Of a stretch of DNA of 30,865 nt, positions 14,333-23,639 are shown in pieces. The stretch spans positions 1 to 30,865 of the forward strand of contig CAKSNZ010000026.1 of the NCBI GenBank assembly GCA_934476515.1. Direction: 5' to 3'. The notes below the pieces were generated by a model. That model was not told where the DNA came from. It saw nothing but the letters and a program-made list of their open reading frames with translations, and did no database searches. Made by a program: the position numbers and the translations under genes. This DNA comes from an uncultured Ruminococcus sp. GTDB lineage: Bacteria; Bacillota; Clostridia; Oscillospirales; Acutalibacteraceae. The first letter of the stretch is position 1; each line of letters opens with the position of its first letter.

Positions 14333-14521
14333 ATGGCAAAGTGTGATTTCTGCGGTAAAGGCGTTACTTTTGGTATTAAGGTATCTCACTCACATAGAAG
14401 ATCTAACAGAACTTGGAAGCCTAATGTACAGAGAGTTAAGGCTATTGTTGACGGTCAGCCTAAGCGTGTTTACGCTTGCACCCGTTGCTTACGTTCAGGT
14501 AAGGTTACAAGAGCAGTCTAA
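14333..14521 (+). CDS. rpmB: Ribosomal protein bL28
   Basis: A 62-residue large-subunit protein, normal for Firmicutes. CDFC at residues 4-7 and CTRC near the C-terminus form the four-cysteine zinc site of the C+ type of L28; many bacteria carry zinc-free paralogues. HSHRRSNRTWKPNVQ is the family core. The ATG at 14333 has AAGGAGGTG at 14317-14325; an in-frame upstream TTG at 14285 is not a likely start. Monocistronic, with its own promoter (14249-14277) and terminator (14550-14580), divergent from the protease-scp operon. Confidence 0.96.
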   Translation: MAKCDFCGKGVTFGIKVSHSHRRSNRTWKPNVQRVKAIVDGQPKRVYACTRCLRSGKVTRAV

Positions 14522-14549
14522 TTTAATAGATAACTTAAACGAAAGTACT

Positions 14550-14580
14550 GACCAGAGTTTATACTCTGGTCTTTTTCTTT
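14550..14580 (+). terminator. Terminator of rpmB
   Basis: A 9-bp perfect stem, GACCAGAGT/ACTCTGGTC (14550-14558 and 14563-14571), with a 4-base loop followed by TTTTTCTTTT, 28 bases after the stop. Confidence 0.93.
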
Positions 14581-14846
14581 TGTCTAAATTTTATAGATTG
14601 TTCACTAATAAACTTGTTGCGTATGGTCGTGTATGGTTTGTACCCCTTTTCAAAACTTCTCTATATAATATATTTATATTTTCTTGTATAAAGAATAATA
14701 AAAACCCTAAAACCCTACACCATTTCCGTTAGTATTTTGTCTTATCTAAATATTATACTGCAAATTTTAGTTTATCAATTTTGTTTGTGGGTAAAGATTA
14801 ATCAGTTTTACAAATTAGGGTTTGTAGAGTTGTTTATGTAATGTAG

Positions 14847-14884
14847 ATAAATTAGATAGTAACCGATTTATTCATCTAATTTAT
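14847..14884. repeat. 11-bp inverted repeat
   Basis: ATAAATTAGAT (14847-14857) and ATCTAATTTAT (14874-14884) are perfect inverted copies around a 16-base loop, followed on the plus strand by AGTTTTT. All A/T-rich, so terminator strength is doubtful. It borders the family-1 copy E cluster. Confidence 0.6.
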
Positions 14885-14894
14885 AGTTTTTCCC

Positions 14895-15026
14895 TCCTTC
14901 AGTCGATTTATAAAAGGTAAATTGCCGTTCCGTCAATTTACAATCGACTAGCTTTTCTAGCGAAAACGGCAAACCCTTTGTCCCTAACGGGACATTTCCC
15001 TTAGCAAGGGAATACCTCGTCTGAGG
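14895..15026 (-). repeat. Family-1 repeat, copy E, with nested hairpins
   Basis: Read on the minus strand, TTCCCTTGCTAAGGGAA (14996-15012), then ATG, then GTCCCGTTAGGGAC (14980-14993), then CAAAGGG repeats the order of copies A and B: hairpin 1, three-base joint, hairpin 2, AAAGG linker. Hairpin 1 shows a paired change (C-G in A and B, T-A here). Beyond the linker is a larger structure: AGTCGATT/AATCGACT (14901-14908, 14942-14949) enclosing GTAAATTG/CAATTTAC (14917-14924, 14934-14941). TTGCCGTT, largely within that loop, is complementary to AACGGCAA at 14965-14972. A short CTAG/CTAG hairpin (14948-14960) and CCTC/GAGG (15015-15026) complete the cluster. Confidence 0.7.
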
Positions 15027-15118
15027 GAGCCTTTGTCTTTATCACAATTTCTACTAATTTATAAAGTTCGTACTATTTAGAAATTACGTAATAAGTTTAG
15101 ATTTGTACAGACCTTGTT

Positions 15119-15194
15119 GCCTCCCTCGCTGAGGGAAGTGTCACCGAATGGTGACGAAAGGAGTGGTTGATATTTTAAACTTGTTTAAAATATC
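15119..15194 (+). repeat. Triple-hairpin repeat, family 1, copy B
   Basis: Hairpin 1 TCCCTC-GCT-GAGGGA (15122-15136), hairpin 2 GTCACC-GAAT-GGTGAC (15140-15155), a linker GAAAGGAGTGGTT, and hairpin 3, a 12-bp perfect inverted repeat with centre AAACTTGTTT (15169-15180, 15183-15194). The flanks match copy A almost base for base; hairpins 2 and 3 have changed on both sides so that pairing is kept. Confidence 0.82.
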
Positions 15195-15246
15195 ATCATG
15201 GCTGAAACTTTCCTCTATTTCTAACTACAAAGTATAAGAAAATTAT

Positions 15247-15415
15247 GAGTTACAGGTGTAGGGTCCAACATCGTTGGACCGAGCAAATTAACCTCTTTAT
15301 TGGCATATTGCCCTATGTAGATATTATAAATTTATAATCTGCAAATAGGACAAAAATCCCATAGGTATCACACTTTTTAACGGGCGAACGGTGTTCGCCC
15401 CTACGACTGTGAGCC
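15247..15415 (+). repeat. Family-2 repeat, copy B (complete, short form)
   Basis: A 169-base element with imperfect inverted ends (GTTACAGGTGTAGGG on the left; CCCCTACGACTGTGAGCC on the right). Inside each end is an 8-bp palindrome with a three-base loop: GGTCCAAC-ATC-GTTGGACC (15262-15280) and GGGCGAAC-GGT-GTTCGCCC (15382-15400). The body at 15331-15389 matches 30622-30680 at 57 of 59 positions, with weaker similarity further left. No coding capacity and no transposase nearby. Confidence 0.82.
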
Positions 15416-15481
15416 AAAATTTTGCTATAATTTACACCTACAAACCCAAATTTACAAAACTAATATTCTTAATCCACAGAC

Positions 15482-15516
15482 AAAAAGAAAGTAGGATTAC
15501 ATTACTAATGCAATCC
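15482..15516 (-). terminator. Terminator of uvrA
   Basis: On the minus strand GGATTGCAT pairs with ATGTAATCC (15508-15516 and 15494-15502; one G-U pair) around a 5-base loop, followed by TACTTTCTTTTT. About 80 bases after the uvrA stop. Confidence 0.75.
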
Positions 15517-15593
15517 CACAAATACTTTGATTTTTTAATATAAAATTTCTTAAATTAAAGCCATTATAAAGTAAAAGCTTTTTTAAATTAGAA

Positions 15594-18419
15594 TCACTTC
15601 AACATTTTCTTTAGATACTGACCGGTATAGCTTTCCTTAACTTTGGCTACTTGTTCCGGAGTACCTGTAGCAACAAGAGTACCACCTCTATCGCCACCCT
15701 CAGGACCTAGGTCAATAATATGGTCGGCAGTTTTGATTAAATCAAGGTTATGCTCGATAACCACAACTGTGTTGCCTGTATCAACTAACTTTTGAAGTAC
15801 CTCAATAAGTCTGTGAACATCGGCAATGTGCAGACCTGTTGTTGGTTCATCAAGAATATAAATTGTCTTGCCGGTACTTCTCTTGGAAAGTTCTGTTGCA
15901 AGTTTAACTCTCTGTGCCTCACCACCTGAAAGTGTTGTTGATGATTGTCCGATTTTAATATATCCAAGACCTACATCATAGAGAGTTTGTAATTTTCTTG
16001 CAATCTTAGGAATGTTTTGGAAGAACTCACAACCCTCTTCTACTGTCATTTCAAGTACATCATAAATTGACTTACCTTTGTACTTAACTTCAAGAGTTTC
16101 TCTGTTATATCTTTTACCTTTACAAACATCACAAGGTACATAAACATCAGGTAAAAAGTGCATTTCAATCTTGTTAATACCGTCACCTTGACAAGCCTCA
16201 CATCTGCCACCTTTTACATTAAAGCTAAATCTACCGGGACCATAGCCACGCATTTTGGCATCATTTGTATTGGCATAAAGTGAACGAATATCACCGAATA
16301 AACCTGTATATGTTGCAGGGTTACTTCTTGGTGTTCTGCCGATTGGACTTTGGTCAATTTGGATAACCTTATCTAGGTTTTCAATGCCCTCAATTTTCTT
16401 ATGCTTACCGGCTTTACACTTTGCTCTGTTAAGTTCTTTTGCTAATTTCTTATAAAGAATTTCATTGACTAGTGAACTTTTACCACTACCTGATACACCG
16501 GTAACACAAACAAACTCACCTAGTGGAATTTTTACATTAATATTTTTTAAATTATTTTGCTGAGCACCGATAATTTTTAGGAACTTGCCGTTACCCTTTC
16601 TTCTTTCAGTTGGCACAGGAATTGTTCTTTTCCCTGATAGATACTGACCTGTTATGGACTTTTCGTTTGCCATAATTTCTTCACAAGTACCTTGTGCTAC
16701 AATTTCACCACCATGAATACCAGCTCCGGGACCTACATCAACAATGTAGTCAGATGCTCTCATTGTGTCCTCATCATGTTCAACAACAAGCACAGTATTA
16801 CCGTTATCTCTAAGTGCTTTTAGAGTATCAAGCAGTTTGTCATTATCTCTCTGATGAAGTCCTATTGATGGTTCATCAAGAATATACACAACGCCCATTA
16901 GTGATGAACCGATTTGTGTTGCAAGTCTGATTCTTTGACTTTCACCACCTGAAAGAGTACCTGTACTTCTAGATAGTGTTAAATATTCAAGACCTACTGA
17001 ATTTAAGAATGACAGTCTGGAATTGATTTCCTTTAGGATAGACTTACCGATAAATTTCTCTCTATCTGTAAGTTGTAAATTCTTTAAGAATTCCACAGCC
17101 TCAACTACCGACATATCACAAAAATCTGAAATATTCTTGCCACCAACTGTAACAGCTAAACTTTCTTTTCTTAGTCTTTTACCGTCACATTCATCACAAT
17201 GGTGTTCAGACATATAACCTTGGATTTCTTCTTTAATCCAATTTGAATTAGTTTCTCTGTATCTTCTTTCAAGGTTACCTATGATACCCTCAAAATCGGT
17301 TTCGTAACTTTCAAAGCCTTTTCTCTGAGAAAATCTATGAATCTTGAACTTCTCACCTTTAGTGCCGTAAAGTAAAATATCAACAATTTCCTTTGGTAAA
17401 TCTTCTATAGGTGTATCAAGAGAAAAGCCATAATGGTCAGCAAGACCAACCATATATGCCTCGGCAATAGTATTGCCTTCTAATGCCCAACCACTACCCT
17501 TTAGACCACCTTGTCTGATTGACTTACTAGGGTCAGGGATAATTAGGTCAGGGTCAATTTTCATAAATACACCGATACCTGTACACTTAGGACAAGCACC
17601 AAATGGGTTATTAAAAGAAAACATTCTTGGTGTAATTTCTTCTACAGAAATACCATGCTCGGGACAAGCATAGTTTTGGCTATATGTGATTTCTTCACCA
17701 CCTACTATGGCTACAACTGCAATACCCTTTGCAAGTTTCATTGTTGTTTCTAAAGAGTCGGTAAGCCTACCTCTGATAGAATCTTTTACCACCAGTCTAT
17801 CTACAACAATTTCTATATTATGTTTTTTATTTTTTTCTAATGAAATTTCTTCTGATAGGTCATAAATGTTACCATCAACTCTAACTCTTGAGAAACCACT
17901 TTTTCTGGCTTGCTCAAGAACTTTTTGGTGCATACCCTTCTTTCCTCTAACAACCGGTGCCAGAATTTGGAACTTTGTACCTTCTCCTATTTCCATTACA
18001 GAATCAACAATTTGGTCAATAGTTTGTTGCTCAATTTTCTTGCCACATACAGGACAATGAGGTACACCTATTCTTGCATAAAGTAATCTCAAATAATCGT
18101 AAATTTCAGTAACAGTACCAACTGTTGACCTAGGGTTCTTGGAAGTTGTTTTTTGGTCAATAGAAATTGATGGTGAAAGTCCCTCAATAGACTGTACATC
18201 AGGCTTTTCCATTTGACCGATAAACATTCTTGCATATGAAGAAAGTGACTCCATATATCTTCTTTGACCCTCAGCATAAATAGTATCAAAAGCGAGTGAA
18301 CTTTTACCACTACCTGATAAACCTGTAATAACTACAAGCTTATCCCTAGGGATAGTAACATCAATATTCTTTAAATTATGTTCATTTGCACCTTTTACTA
18401 CAATTTTATCAAGACTCAT
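15594..18419 (-). CDS. uvrA: Excinuclease ABC subunit A
   Basis: A 941-residue UvrA, the ATP-driven damage-recognition dimer of nucleotide excision repair that loads UvrB onto lesions. Two ABC ATPase modules are present: the first Walker A GLSGSGKS is at 33-40, the second GVSGSGKSS is in the C-terminal half; both have LSGGE(S/A)QR signatures and ILDEP Walker B motifs. Zinc modules [15 protein letters not shown] and CEACQGDG...CDVCKGKR are visible. An upstream GTG (18434) would add five residues, but AGGAG sits five bases before the ATG at 18419, so I use the ATG. uvrB and uvrC are not adjacent. It follows ftsH with only a hairpin between, and no separate promoter is evident. Confidence 0.97.
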   Translation of the reverse strand: MSLDKIVVKGANEHNLKNIDVTIPRDKLVVITGLSGSGKSSLAFDTIYAEGQRRYMESLSSYARMFIGQMEKPDVQSIEGLSPSISIDQKTTSKNPRSTVGTVTEIYDYLRLLYARIGVPHCPVCGKKIEQQTIDQIVDSVMEIGEGTKFQILAPVVRGKKGMHQKVLEQARKSGFSRVRVDGNIYDLSEEISLEKNKKHNIEIVVDRLVVKDSIRGRLTDSLETTMKLAKGIAVVAIVGGEEITYSQNYACPEHGISVEEITPRMFSFNNPFGACPKCTGIGVFMKIDPDLIIPDPSKSIRQGGLKGSGWALEGNTIAEAYMVGLADHYGFSLDTPIEDLPKEIVDILLYGTKGEKFKIHRFSQRKGFESYETDFEGIIGNLERRYRETNSNWIKEEIQGYMSEHHCDECDGKRLRKESLAVTVGGKNISDFCDMSVVEAVEFLKNLQLTDREKFIGKSILKEINSRLSFLNSVGLEYLTLSRSTGTLSGGESQRIRLATQIGSSLMGVVYILDEPSIGLHQRDNDKLLDTLKALRDNGNTVLVVEHDEDTMRASDYIVDVGPGAGIHGGEIVAQGTCEEIMANEKSITGQYLSGKRTIPVPTERRKGNGKFLKIIGAQQNNLKNINVKIPLGEFVCVTGVSGSGKSSLVNEILYKKLAKELNRAKCKAGKHKKIEGIENLDKVIQIDQSPIGRTPRSNPATYTGLFGDIRSLYANTNDAKMRGYGPGRFSFNVKGGRCEACQGDGINKIEMHFLPDVYVPCDVCKGKRYNRETLEVKYKGKSIYDVLEMTVEEGCEFFQNIPKIARKLQTLYDVGLGYIKIGQSSTTLSGGEAQRVKLATELSKRSTGKTIYILDEPTTGLHIADVHRLIEVLQKLVDTGNTVVVIEHNLDLIKTADHIIDLGPEGGDRGGTLVATGTPEQVAKVKESYTGQYLKKMLK

Positions 18420-18440
18420 AATTCTCCTACCCACATAAAA

Positions 18441-18473
18441 ACAGATAGAGGCAGACTAAGAAAGGTCTGCCTC
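18441..18473 (-). terminator. Hairpin between ftsH and uvrA, possible leaky terminator
   Basis: A 9-bp perfect stem, GAGGCAGAC/GTCTGCCTC (18448-18456, 18465-18473), with an 8-base loop. On the minus strand the T run (GTTTTTATG) begins only five bases after the stem, so termination may be partial and allow uvrA expression from the ftsH operon. Confidence 0.55.
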
Positions 18474-18480
18474 AAGTTTA

Positions 18481-20367
18481 TTAATTTTCTTCAACAGAAT
18501 TATTTTCTTCTGCTTCTTCCATTGGCATAACGAATGTGCCGTCCATTACAGCAGCAAAGTCTTCGCCATTCATCTTTTCATACTTAATTAGGTACTGAGC
18601 AACCTGATGTAGCTTGTCAATATGTGTCTTTAGAATATTAACAGTCTTATCGTAGGCATCAGTAATAATTGTATGAATTTCATCATCAATAGCAGCAGCA
18701 GTCTTTTCGGAATAATCCTTAACCTGACCCATATCTCTACCGATGAATACTTCTTGGTTACCACTACCATATAGGATTGGGCCTAGCTTATCGCTCATAC
18801 CAAACTTAGTAACCATCTTCTTAGCAGTATTTGTAGCCTTTTCAATATCGTTACTTGCACCTGTAGAAATATCACCCATAATAAGAGCTTCAGCAACTCT
18901 ACCACCTAGGCAAACAATAATATCTTCAAGCATTTCTTGTTTACTGTTGTATGACTTATCTTCAGAAGGTAATGGCATTGTGTAACCACCAGCCATACCT
19001 CTTGGAATAATTGAAATTTCATGAACAGGGTCTTGTGTTTCACATTCATGGAATGCAATAGCATGACCTGCTTCATGGTAAGCAGTAAGTTTCTTTTCCT
19101 TTTCGGACATAACCTTGGACTTCTTCTCAGCACCAACAACAACCTTCATTGTAGCGTCTTGAATCTGTTCCATTGTAATTGCCTTTAGGTTCTTTCTTGC
19201 TGCTAAAAGTGCTGCTTCGTTAAGTAGGTTAGCAAGGTCAGCACCTGTAAAACCGGCAGTAGTCTTAGCAATATCTCTTAGGTTAACATCAGGAGCAAGT
19301 GGCTTTTGTCTTGCGTGAACCTTTAGGATAGCCTCTCTACCGGCAACATCAGGGTAAGAAACAACAACCTGTCTGTCAAATCTACCGGGACGCATTAGAG
19401 CCGGATCAAGAACATCAGGACGGTTAGTAGCTGCAATTAGGATAACACCTTCGTTTGCACCGAAACCATCCATTTCAACAAGCAACTGGTTAAGTGTTTG
19501 TTCTCGTTCATCATGGCCACCACCAAGGCCTGTGCCTCTCTGACGACCTACTGCATCAATTTCGTCAATGAAAACAATACATGGTGAATTTTTCTTAGCA
19601 GTCTGGAACAAATCTCTAACTCTTGATGCACCAACACCAACGAACATTTCAACAAAGTCTGAACCTGAAATTGAGAAGAATGGTACACCGGCTTCACCGG
19701 AAACAGCCTTTGCAAGTAAAGTTTTACCTGTACCCGGAGGGCCTACAAGTAGCACACCCTTAGGAATTCTGGCACCTAAAGCCTGGAACTTGGCAGGGTT
19801 CTTTAGGAATTCAACAACTTCTTCAAGTTCTTCTTTTTCTTCATCAGCACCGGCAACATCATCAAATGTTGTTTTGCGTTTTTCATCATTTTCGTTCTTA
19901 AACTTAGCTTTACCGAACTGCATTTCCTTGCCGCCCATTGCACCCATCTTACGAAATAGAAGCACATAAACGAAAATAAGAATACCCATAATGATAACAG
20001 TTGGCAGAATACTATATAGTAAAGAGTTATCGGCAGCTCTCTGAATATCATATTCCATAGGTTTATCCTTATGGTTGTTGTTGTAGTCAGTAATGTACTG
20101 GTCAACCTTGTCAATAAATAGTTGAGTAGATGCTAACTTATAGGTCATTGTACTTTTGTTATCAACCTTATCAATCAGCTTCATTTCGATTTCACCTGTA
20201 CCGTCATTTACGGTGAAACTCTCAACATTTTGTTTCTGGAACTGATAAACAACATCACTATATGTGCAGTTTGATGTACTTCTGTTACTAAACATAAAGA
20301 ACATTACAAGTAACACCAAAACCGGAATAGCAATGTAAATCAGTTTTTTCAGACTATCTTTCTTCAT
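18481..20367 (-). CDS. ftsH: ATP-dependent zinc metalloprotease FtsH
   Basis: A 628-residue membrane AAA+ protease that degrades misassembled membrane proteins and regulatory proteins. Two transmembrane segments (about 8-26 and 118-138) flank an extracytoplasmic domain. The ATPase has Walker A GPPGTGKT (209-216), Walker [13 protein letters not shown] (from about 263), and the second region of homology with [23 protein letters not shown] (431-435) is the zinc site. The C-terminus is acidic. It lies 17 bases after hpt, as in the classic tilS-hpt-ftsH order. Confidence 0.97.
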   Translation of the reverse strand: MKKDSLKKLIYIAIPVLVLLVMFFMFSNRSTSNCTYSDVVYQFQKQNVESFTVNDGTGEIEMKLIDKVDNKSTMTYKLASTQLFIDKVDQYITDYNNNHKDKPMEYDIQRAADNSLLYSILPTVIIMGILIFVYVLLFRKMGAMGGKEMQFGKAKFKNENDEKRKTTFDDVAGADEEKEELEEVVEFLKNPAKFQALGARIPKGVLLVGPPGTGKTLLAKAVSGEAGVPFFSISGSDFVEMFVGVGASRVRDLFQTAKKNSPCIVFIDEIDAVGRQRGTGLGGGHDEREQTLNQLLVEMDGFGANEGVILIAATNRPDVLDPALMRPGRFDRQVVVSYPDVAGREAILKVHARQKPLAPDVNLRDIAKTTAGFTGADLANLLNEAALLAARKNLKAITMEQIQDATMKVVVGAEKKSKVMSEKEKKLTAYHEAGHAIAFHECETQDPVHEISIIPRGMAGGYTMPLPSEDKSYNSKQEMLEDIIVCLGGRVAEALIMGDISTGASNDIEKATNTAKKMVTKFGMSDKLGPILYGSGNQEVFIGRDMGQVKDYSEKTAAAIDDEIHTIITDAYDKTVNILKTHIDKLHQVAQYLIKYEKMNGEDFAAVMDGTFVMPMEEAEENNSVEEN

Positions 20368-20384
20368 ATGATTCTCCTTGCTCT

Positions 20385-20933
20385 TTATTCCTCAGTATCT
20401 GAATATACAGATTCCTTAAGAACACCTATGTATGGAAGGTTTCTGTAATATTCGGCATAGTCAAGACCAAAGCCAACAACAAAAAGGTCATCAATTTCTT
20501 GACCGGAATACTTAACCGGTACTTCCTTTTTTCTGCGACTAGGCTTGTTTAGAAGTGTGGCAATCTCAACAGATGCACAGTTCTTAGCCTTAAAATACTG
20601 TAACATAAATGACAATGTGTTGCCACTGTCAATAATATCTTCAACAATTAGGATATCCATATTTTCAGCAGGTGTGGACATATCCTTTACGATATTTACT
20701 CTACCACTGCTTTCTGTACCTGAGCCATATGATGACACAGCCATAAAGTCAATTACACAAGGAATAGTAACATACTTCATAAGTTCAGCCATAAAGCAGA
20801 TACTACCCTTTAGCAGGCAAAGCAAAACCAGGTTCTTGCCCTTATAGTCTTTGCTGATTTGAGTACCAATATCCTTGGCAATAGCAGTAATTTGTTCCGG
20901 AGTTAATAAAACTTCTTTAATATCATTTTCCAT
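20385..20933 (-). CDS. hpt: Hypoxanthine phosphoribosyltransferase
   Basis: A 182-residue purine-salvage enzyme that makes IMP or GMP from hypoxanthine or guanine and PRPP. The PRPP-binding motif is [10 protein letters not shown] (97-106), with [17 protein letters not shown] and [12 protein letters not shown] upstream as family signatures. A start at 20972 would overlap tilS by 31 bases; the ATG at 20933 has TTGAGG at the right distance, leaves an 8-base gap after tilS, and begins [15 protein letters not shown] like homologues. In Bacillus, HprT can also bind FtsH and TilS partners in operon context; here only the gene order is seen. Confidence 0.95.
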   Translation of the reverse strand: MENDIKEVLLTPEQITAIAKDIGTQISKDYKGKNLVLLCLLKGSICFMAELMKYVTIPCVIDFMAVSSYGSGTESSGRVNIVKDMSTPAENMDILIVEDIIDSGNTLSFMLQYFKAKNCASVEIATLLNKPSRRKKEVPVKYSGQEIDDLFVVGFGLDYAEYYRNLPYIGVLKESVYSDTEE

Positions 20934-20941
20934 AGTGAACC

Positions 20942-22270
20942 TCAATTTTGTGTAATTATTATCTTTACACATTCTTTCATATTATTTTTCACAACAGCTT
21001 TTTCAGAAACTGCTATGCCCTCTATCCAATGAACTTGGTTTCCATCAGCTAAAACAAGAAGGCTATCTCGCTTTTCTTCAGGAATTTTCAGTTCGTTCAT
21101 CAGTTTCTTTAGACTTTTTGTAATCTTTCTTTTTGCAAGAAAAATTGTGTCACCTGCAAGTCGGTTACGAAGTCGAAGACTTGGAGTAATTATATCACTA
21201 CTAATATAATTCTTACTAGCGAATTTGTCAAATTTTCCGTTAATTTTCACATTCTCAAAGGAAATAACTTTGTCATTATATACAATTGGCTTTTCTATGT
21301 TTATTTTTGCTGAATAAAATTCATTATCATTTGTCTTTGCTATTCTAAAAAGTCCTTGTTTGTTAATGGCAGATAAATTTTTCTTTAAATTTATTTTACC
21401 CCCATTTTCTATAATAGTCAAAGTTTCTTCTATATGTTTCCTAGAATATGTAAAATTATTCTGTCTAAACAAAATTGCAATTGCTTCTTTCAGCACAACA
21501 ATGTTGGCATCTTTCAGCTTATTGGTTAAGTAGCCTTCCCCACTTTGAGCAATCTTTAAAAGCAGTTGACCACTTTTCTCAATATATTCTGCAATTTCAC
21601 TTAATGTACTGTTCATTTGCAAAACAGTATTTTCAACAGATGGATTAATTTCTTTTAGTACAGGGATAACATTGTGACGAATTTTATTCCTTGTATATTC
21701 ATCAGTAAGGTTTGTACTGTCTGTCACATATTTTAAACCGTAGCCCTTACAATATTCTTCAATTTTCTCCCTTGAAGTATTGATAAGTGGTCTGATAATA
21801 TAATCCCTAACTTTCGGAATACCGGAAAGTCCTTTTAATGAAGCACCTCTGGTCATATTATAAATTGTTGTTTCTAAATTATCATCGGAATTGTGAGCAG
21901 TTGCAATTTTAGCATTGTATTTTTCTGCTAAAGAATTAAAGAATTCATATCTGCAATTTCTGCCACATTCCTCGTGACTAATCTTTAGTTCATTTGCTAA
22001 CTTATCAACATCAACTTCTTTTACAAAAAGCTCAATGTTGTTTTGCCTACAAAGTTCTTTGCAAAACTCCATATCACTGTTTGACTCTTCACCACGCAAA
22101 TGGTGGTTAAGATGACAAGCCATAACCTTAAGGTTATACTTGTCCTTTAACAAAACAAGATTATGGAGTAAGCACACCGAATCTGCTCCACCTGAAAGTG
22201 CAACAATTACAGTATCTCCATAATCGACCATATTATATTGATTTATTGTTAATTCAATTAAATTATTCAT
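20942..22270 (-). CDS. tilS: tRNA(Ile)-lysidine synthetase
   Basis: A 442-residue TilS that attaches lysine to C34 of tRNA(Ile)(CAU) so that it reads AUA. The PP-loop SGGADS is at 26-31, followed by the family's HLNHHLRGEESNSD and a TAHNSDDNLET stretch. The C-terminal substrate-binding domain with GD(T/R)...KKLMNELKIPEEKR is present. The ATG overlaps the dnaB stop by 8 bases (ATGAATAA), so the two are probably translationally coupled. Expected to be essential in an AT-rich genome that uses AUA codons. Confidence 0.95.
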   Translation of the reverse strand: MNNLIELTINQYNMVDYGDTVIVALSGGADSVCLLHNLVLLKDKYNLKVMACHLNHHLRGEESNSDMEFCKELCRQNNIELFVKEVDVDKLANELKISHEECGRNCRYEFFNSLAEKYNAKIATAHNSDDNLETTIYNMTRGASLKGLSGIPKVRDYIIRPLINTSREKIEEYCKGYGLKYVTDSTNLTDEYTRNKIRHNVIPVLKEINPSVENTVLQMNSTLSEIAEYIEKSGQLLLKIAQSGEGYLTNKLKDANIVVLKEAIAILFRQNNFTYSRKHIEETLTIIENGGKINLKKNLSAINKQGLFRIAKTNDNEFYSAKINIEKPIVYNDKVISFENVKINGKFDKFASKNYISSDIITPSLRLRNRLAGDTIFLAKRKITKSLKKLMNELKIPEEKRDSLLVLADGNQVHWIEGIAVSEKAVVKNNMKECVKIIITQN

Positions 22271-23630
22271 AGTTATGTTCTAATGAAGAGAAACGCATAA
22301 ACTCACCTTGCCAATGAAGTTTAACTGCACTTGTTTCACCATGACGGTTCTTGGCAACTAAACATTCTGCTGAATTAAGGTCAACTTGAGCGTTTGCAGC
22401 ATCTTCTCCCTTATCTGCATAGTAACCTTCTCTGTATAGGAAAAGAACAATATCGGCATCCTGTTCGATAGAACCGGAATCTCTAAGGTCAGAAAGCATA
22501 GGCTTATGGTCCGGTCTTTGTTCACTTGCACGAGATAGCTGAGAAAGACAAATTACCGGAACATTAATATCCTTTGCCATAATCTTTAAGTTTCTTGTAA
22601 TTTCTGAAATTTCTTGAACTCTGTTGTTGGTAGCTTTTGCTGAACTCATAAGTTGCAAGTAGTCGATAATTACAAGGTCAACACCTCTAAGTCTTCTTAA
22701 CTTAGCTTTCATTTCCGGAACAGTAATGCCTGAAGTTTCATCAAGGTAAATTTCTGTTTTACCAAGAACATCACTGGCAGAAATAATTCTCTGCCACTCT
22801 TCATCATTAAGTTTACCTGTTCTAAGCTTAACACCACCAACAAGTGCTTCAACAGAAAGTAAACGAGATGCCAGTTGTTCCTTTGTCATTTCCAGAGAGA
22901 AGAAGGCAACCTTCTTCTTACTTTGAACTGCAACACTTCTTGCTATATTAAGAGCAAAAGAAGTTTTACCCATACCGGGTCTGGCTGCAAGAAGAATCAA
23001 GTCAGAACGGTTAAGACCTGTAATAACTCTGTCTAGGTCAGAAATACCTGTAGAAATAGCCTTGTAATTTTCATCCTCTTTACTTAGCTTTTCAAGTCTG
23101 TCAAATGTTTGATAGATAACTCTGTCAATTCTTTCAAGACCATCTACTGTTTTACCTTGACGAATATCAAAAATCTTCTGTTCGGCAGCATCAATCAGTT
23201 TATCCGGTTCAACAGTACCGGAACTTGCTGTTTCTATAATATCTCTTGACGCTTCAATTAGCTGTCTTAAATTAAATTTGTCCCTTACCAGCTTTGCATA
23301 TTCAACTGCATTTGTAATTGACGGACAACTGTTTGCCAAATCAAACAAATAGGTTTTGCCGGTAGCTTCATCAAAATCCTTCTCAGACTTTAAAGCCTCC
23401 AAAAGTGTAACAGAGTCAAGTGGTCTGGACTCTGCAAACATTTCGGTCATCTTACCGTATATAACCTTATGGGTTTGAATATAGAAATAATCAGGATTAG
23501 GAATAATCTCGATTATACTATCAAGGCAACTGGGTTCCATTACAAGTGCACCTAGGACTGCTTGTTCAGCCTCAGGTGAATATGGCAAATTCATACTGTC
23601 ATAAGGACCTATTGTACCTATTTCAGCCAT
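22263..23630 (-). CDS. dnaB: Replicative DNA helicase DnaB (DnaC in Bacillus)
   Basis: A 455-residue hexameric helicase. The N-terminal domain (about 15-120, LPYSPEAEQAVLGALVM) binds primase and loader; a linker helix leads to the RecA-like ATPase with Walker A ARPGMGKTS (216-224), Walker B DLVIIDYLQLM, and the arginine-finger/ISRP-like GSIEQDADIVLFLYR region. No intein is present. It follows rplI by 9 bases, the common Firmicute order rplI-dnaB near the replication origin, though no origin is seen in the window. Confidence 0.97.
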   Translation of the reverse strand: MAEIGTIGPYDSMNLPYSPEAEQAVLGALVMEPSCLDSIIEIIPNPDYFYIQTHKVIYGKMTEMFAESRPLDSVTLLEALKSEKDFDEATGKTYLFDLANSCPSITNAVEYAKLVRDKFNLRQLIEASRDIIETASSGTVEPDKLIDAAEQKIFDIRQGKTVDGLERIDRVIYQTFDRLEKLSKEDENYKAISTGISDLDRVITGLNRSDLILLAARPGMGKTSFALNIARSVAVQSKKKVAFFSLEMTKEQLASRLLSVEALVGGVKLRTGKLNDEEWQRIISASDVLGKTEIYLDETSGITVPEMKAKLRRLRGVDLVIIDYLQLMSSAKATNNRVQEISEITRNLKIMAKDINVPVICLSQLSRASEQRPDHKPMLSDLRDSGSIEQDADIVLFLYREGYYADKGEDAANAQVDLNSAECLVAKNRHGETSAVKLHWQGEFMRFSSLEHNYE

Positions 23631-23639
23631 AATAACCTC

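Larger units (their letters stand above)
14522..15593. other. Long convergent intergenic region rich in hairpins
   Basis: This 1.07-kb stretch between rpmB and uvrA has no credible gene. It contains the rpmB terminator (14550-14580), plain AT-rich sequence to about 14840, an 11-bp inverted repeat (14847-14884), the hairpin cluster of family-1 copy E (14895-15026), family-1 copy B (15119-15194), family-2 copy B (15247-15415), and the uvrA terminator (15482-15516). Local GC is higher in the repeats than in their surroundings. Confidence 0.75.

Noticed and set aside
14343..14732. Open frame of 129 codons on the plus strand overlapping rpmB
   Set aside because: It runs through rpmB in another frame and then through its terminator. 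There is no own ribosome binding site and no recognisable protein.
14522..15593. tRNA or other known structured RNA gene among the hairpins
   Set aside because: No cloverleaf, T-loop GTTCRANYC or CCA-like end is present. The hairpins recur elsewhere as repeats.
18420..18434. GTG start adding five residues to UvrA
   Set aside because: The added codons are the ribosome binding site (AGGAG) of the ATG at 18419.
19568..19969. Plus-strand open frame of 133 codons
   Set aside because: It is the antisense shadow of the FtsH ATPase domain, where codon bias keeps the opposite strand open.
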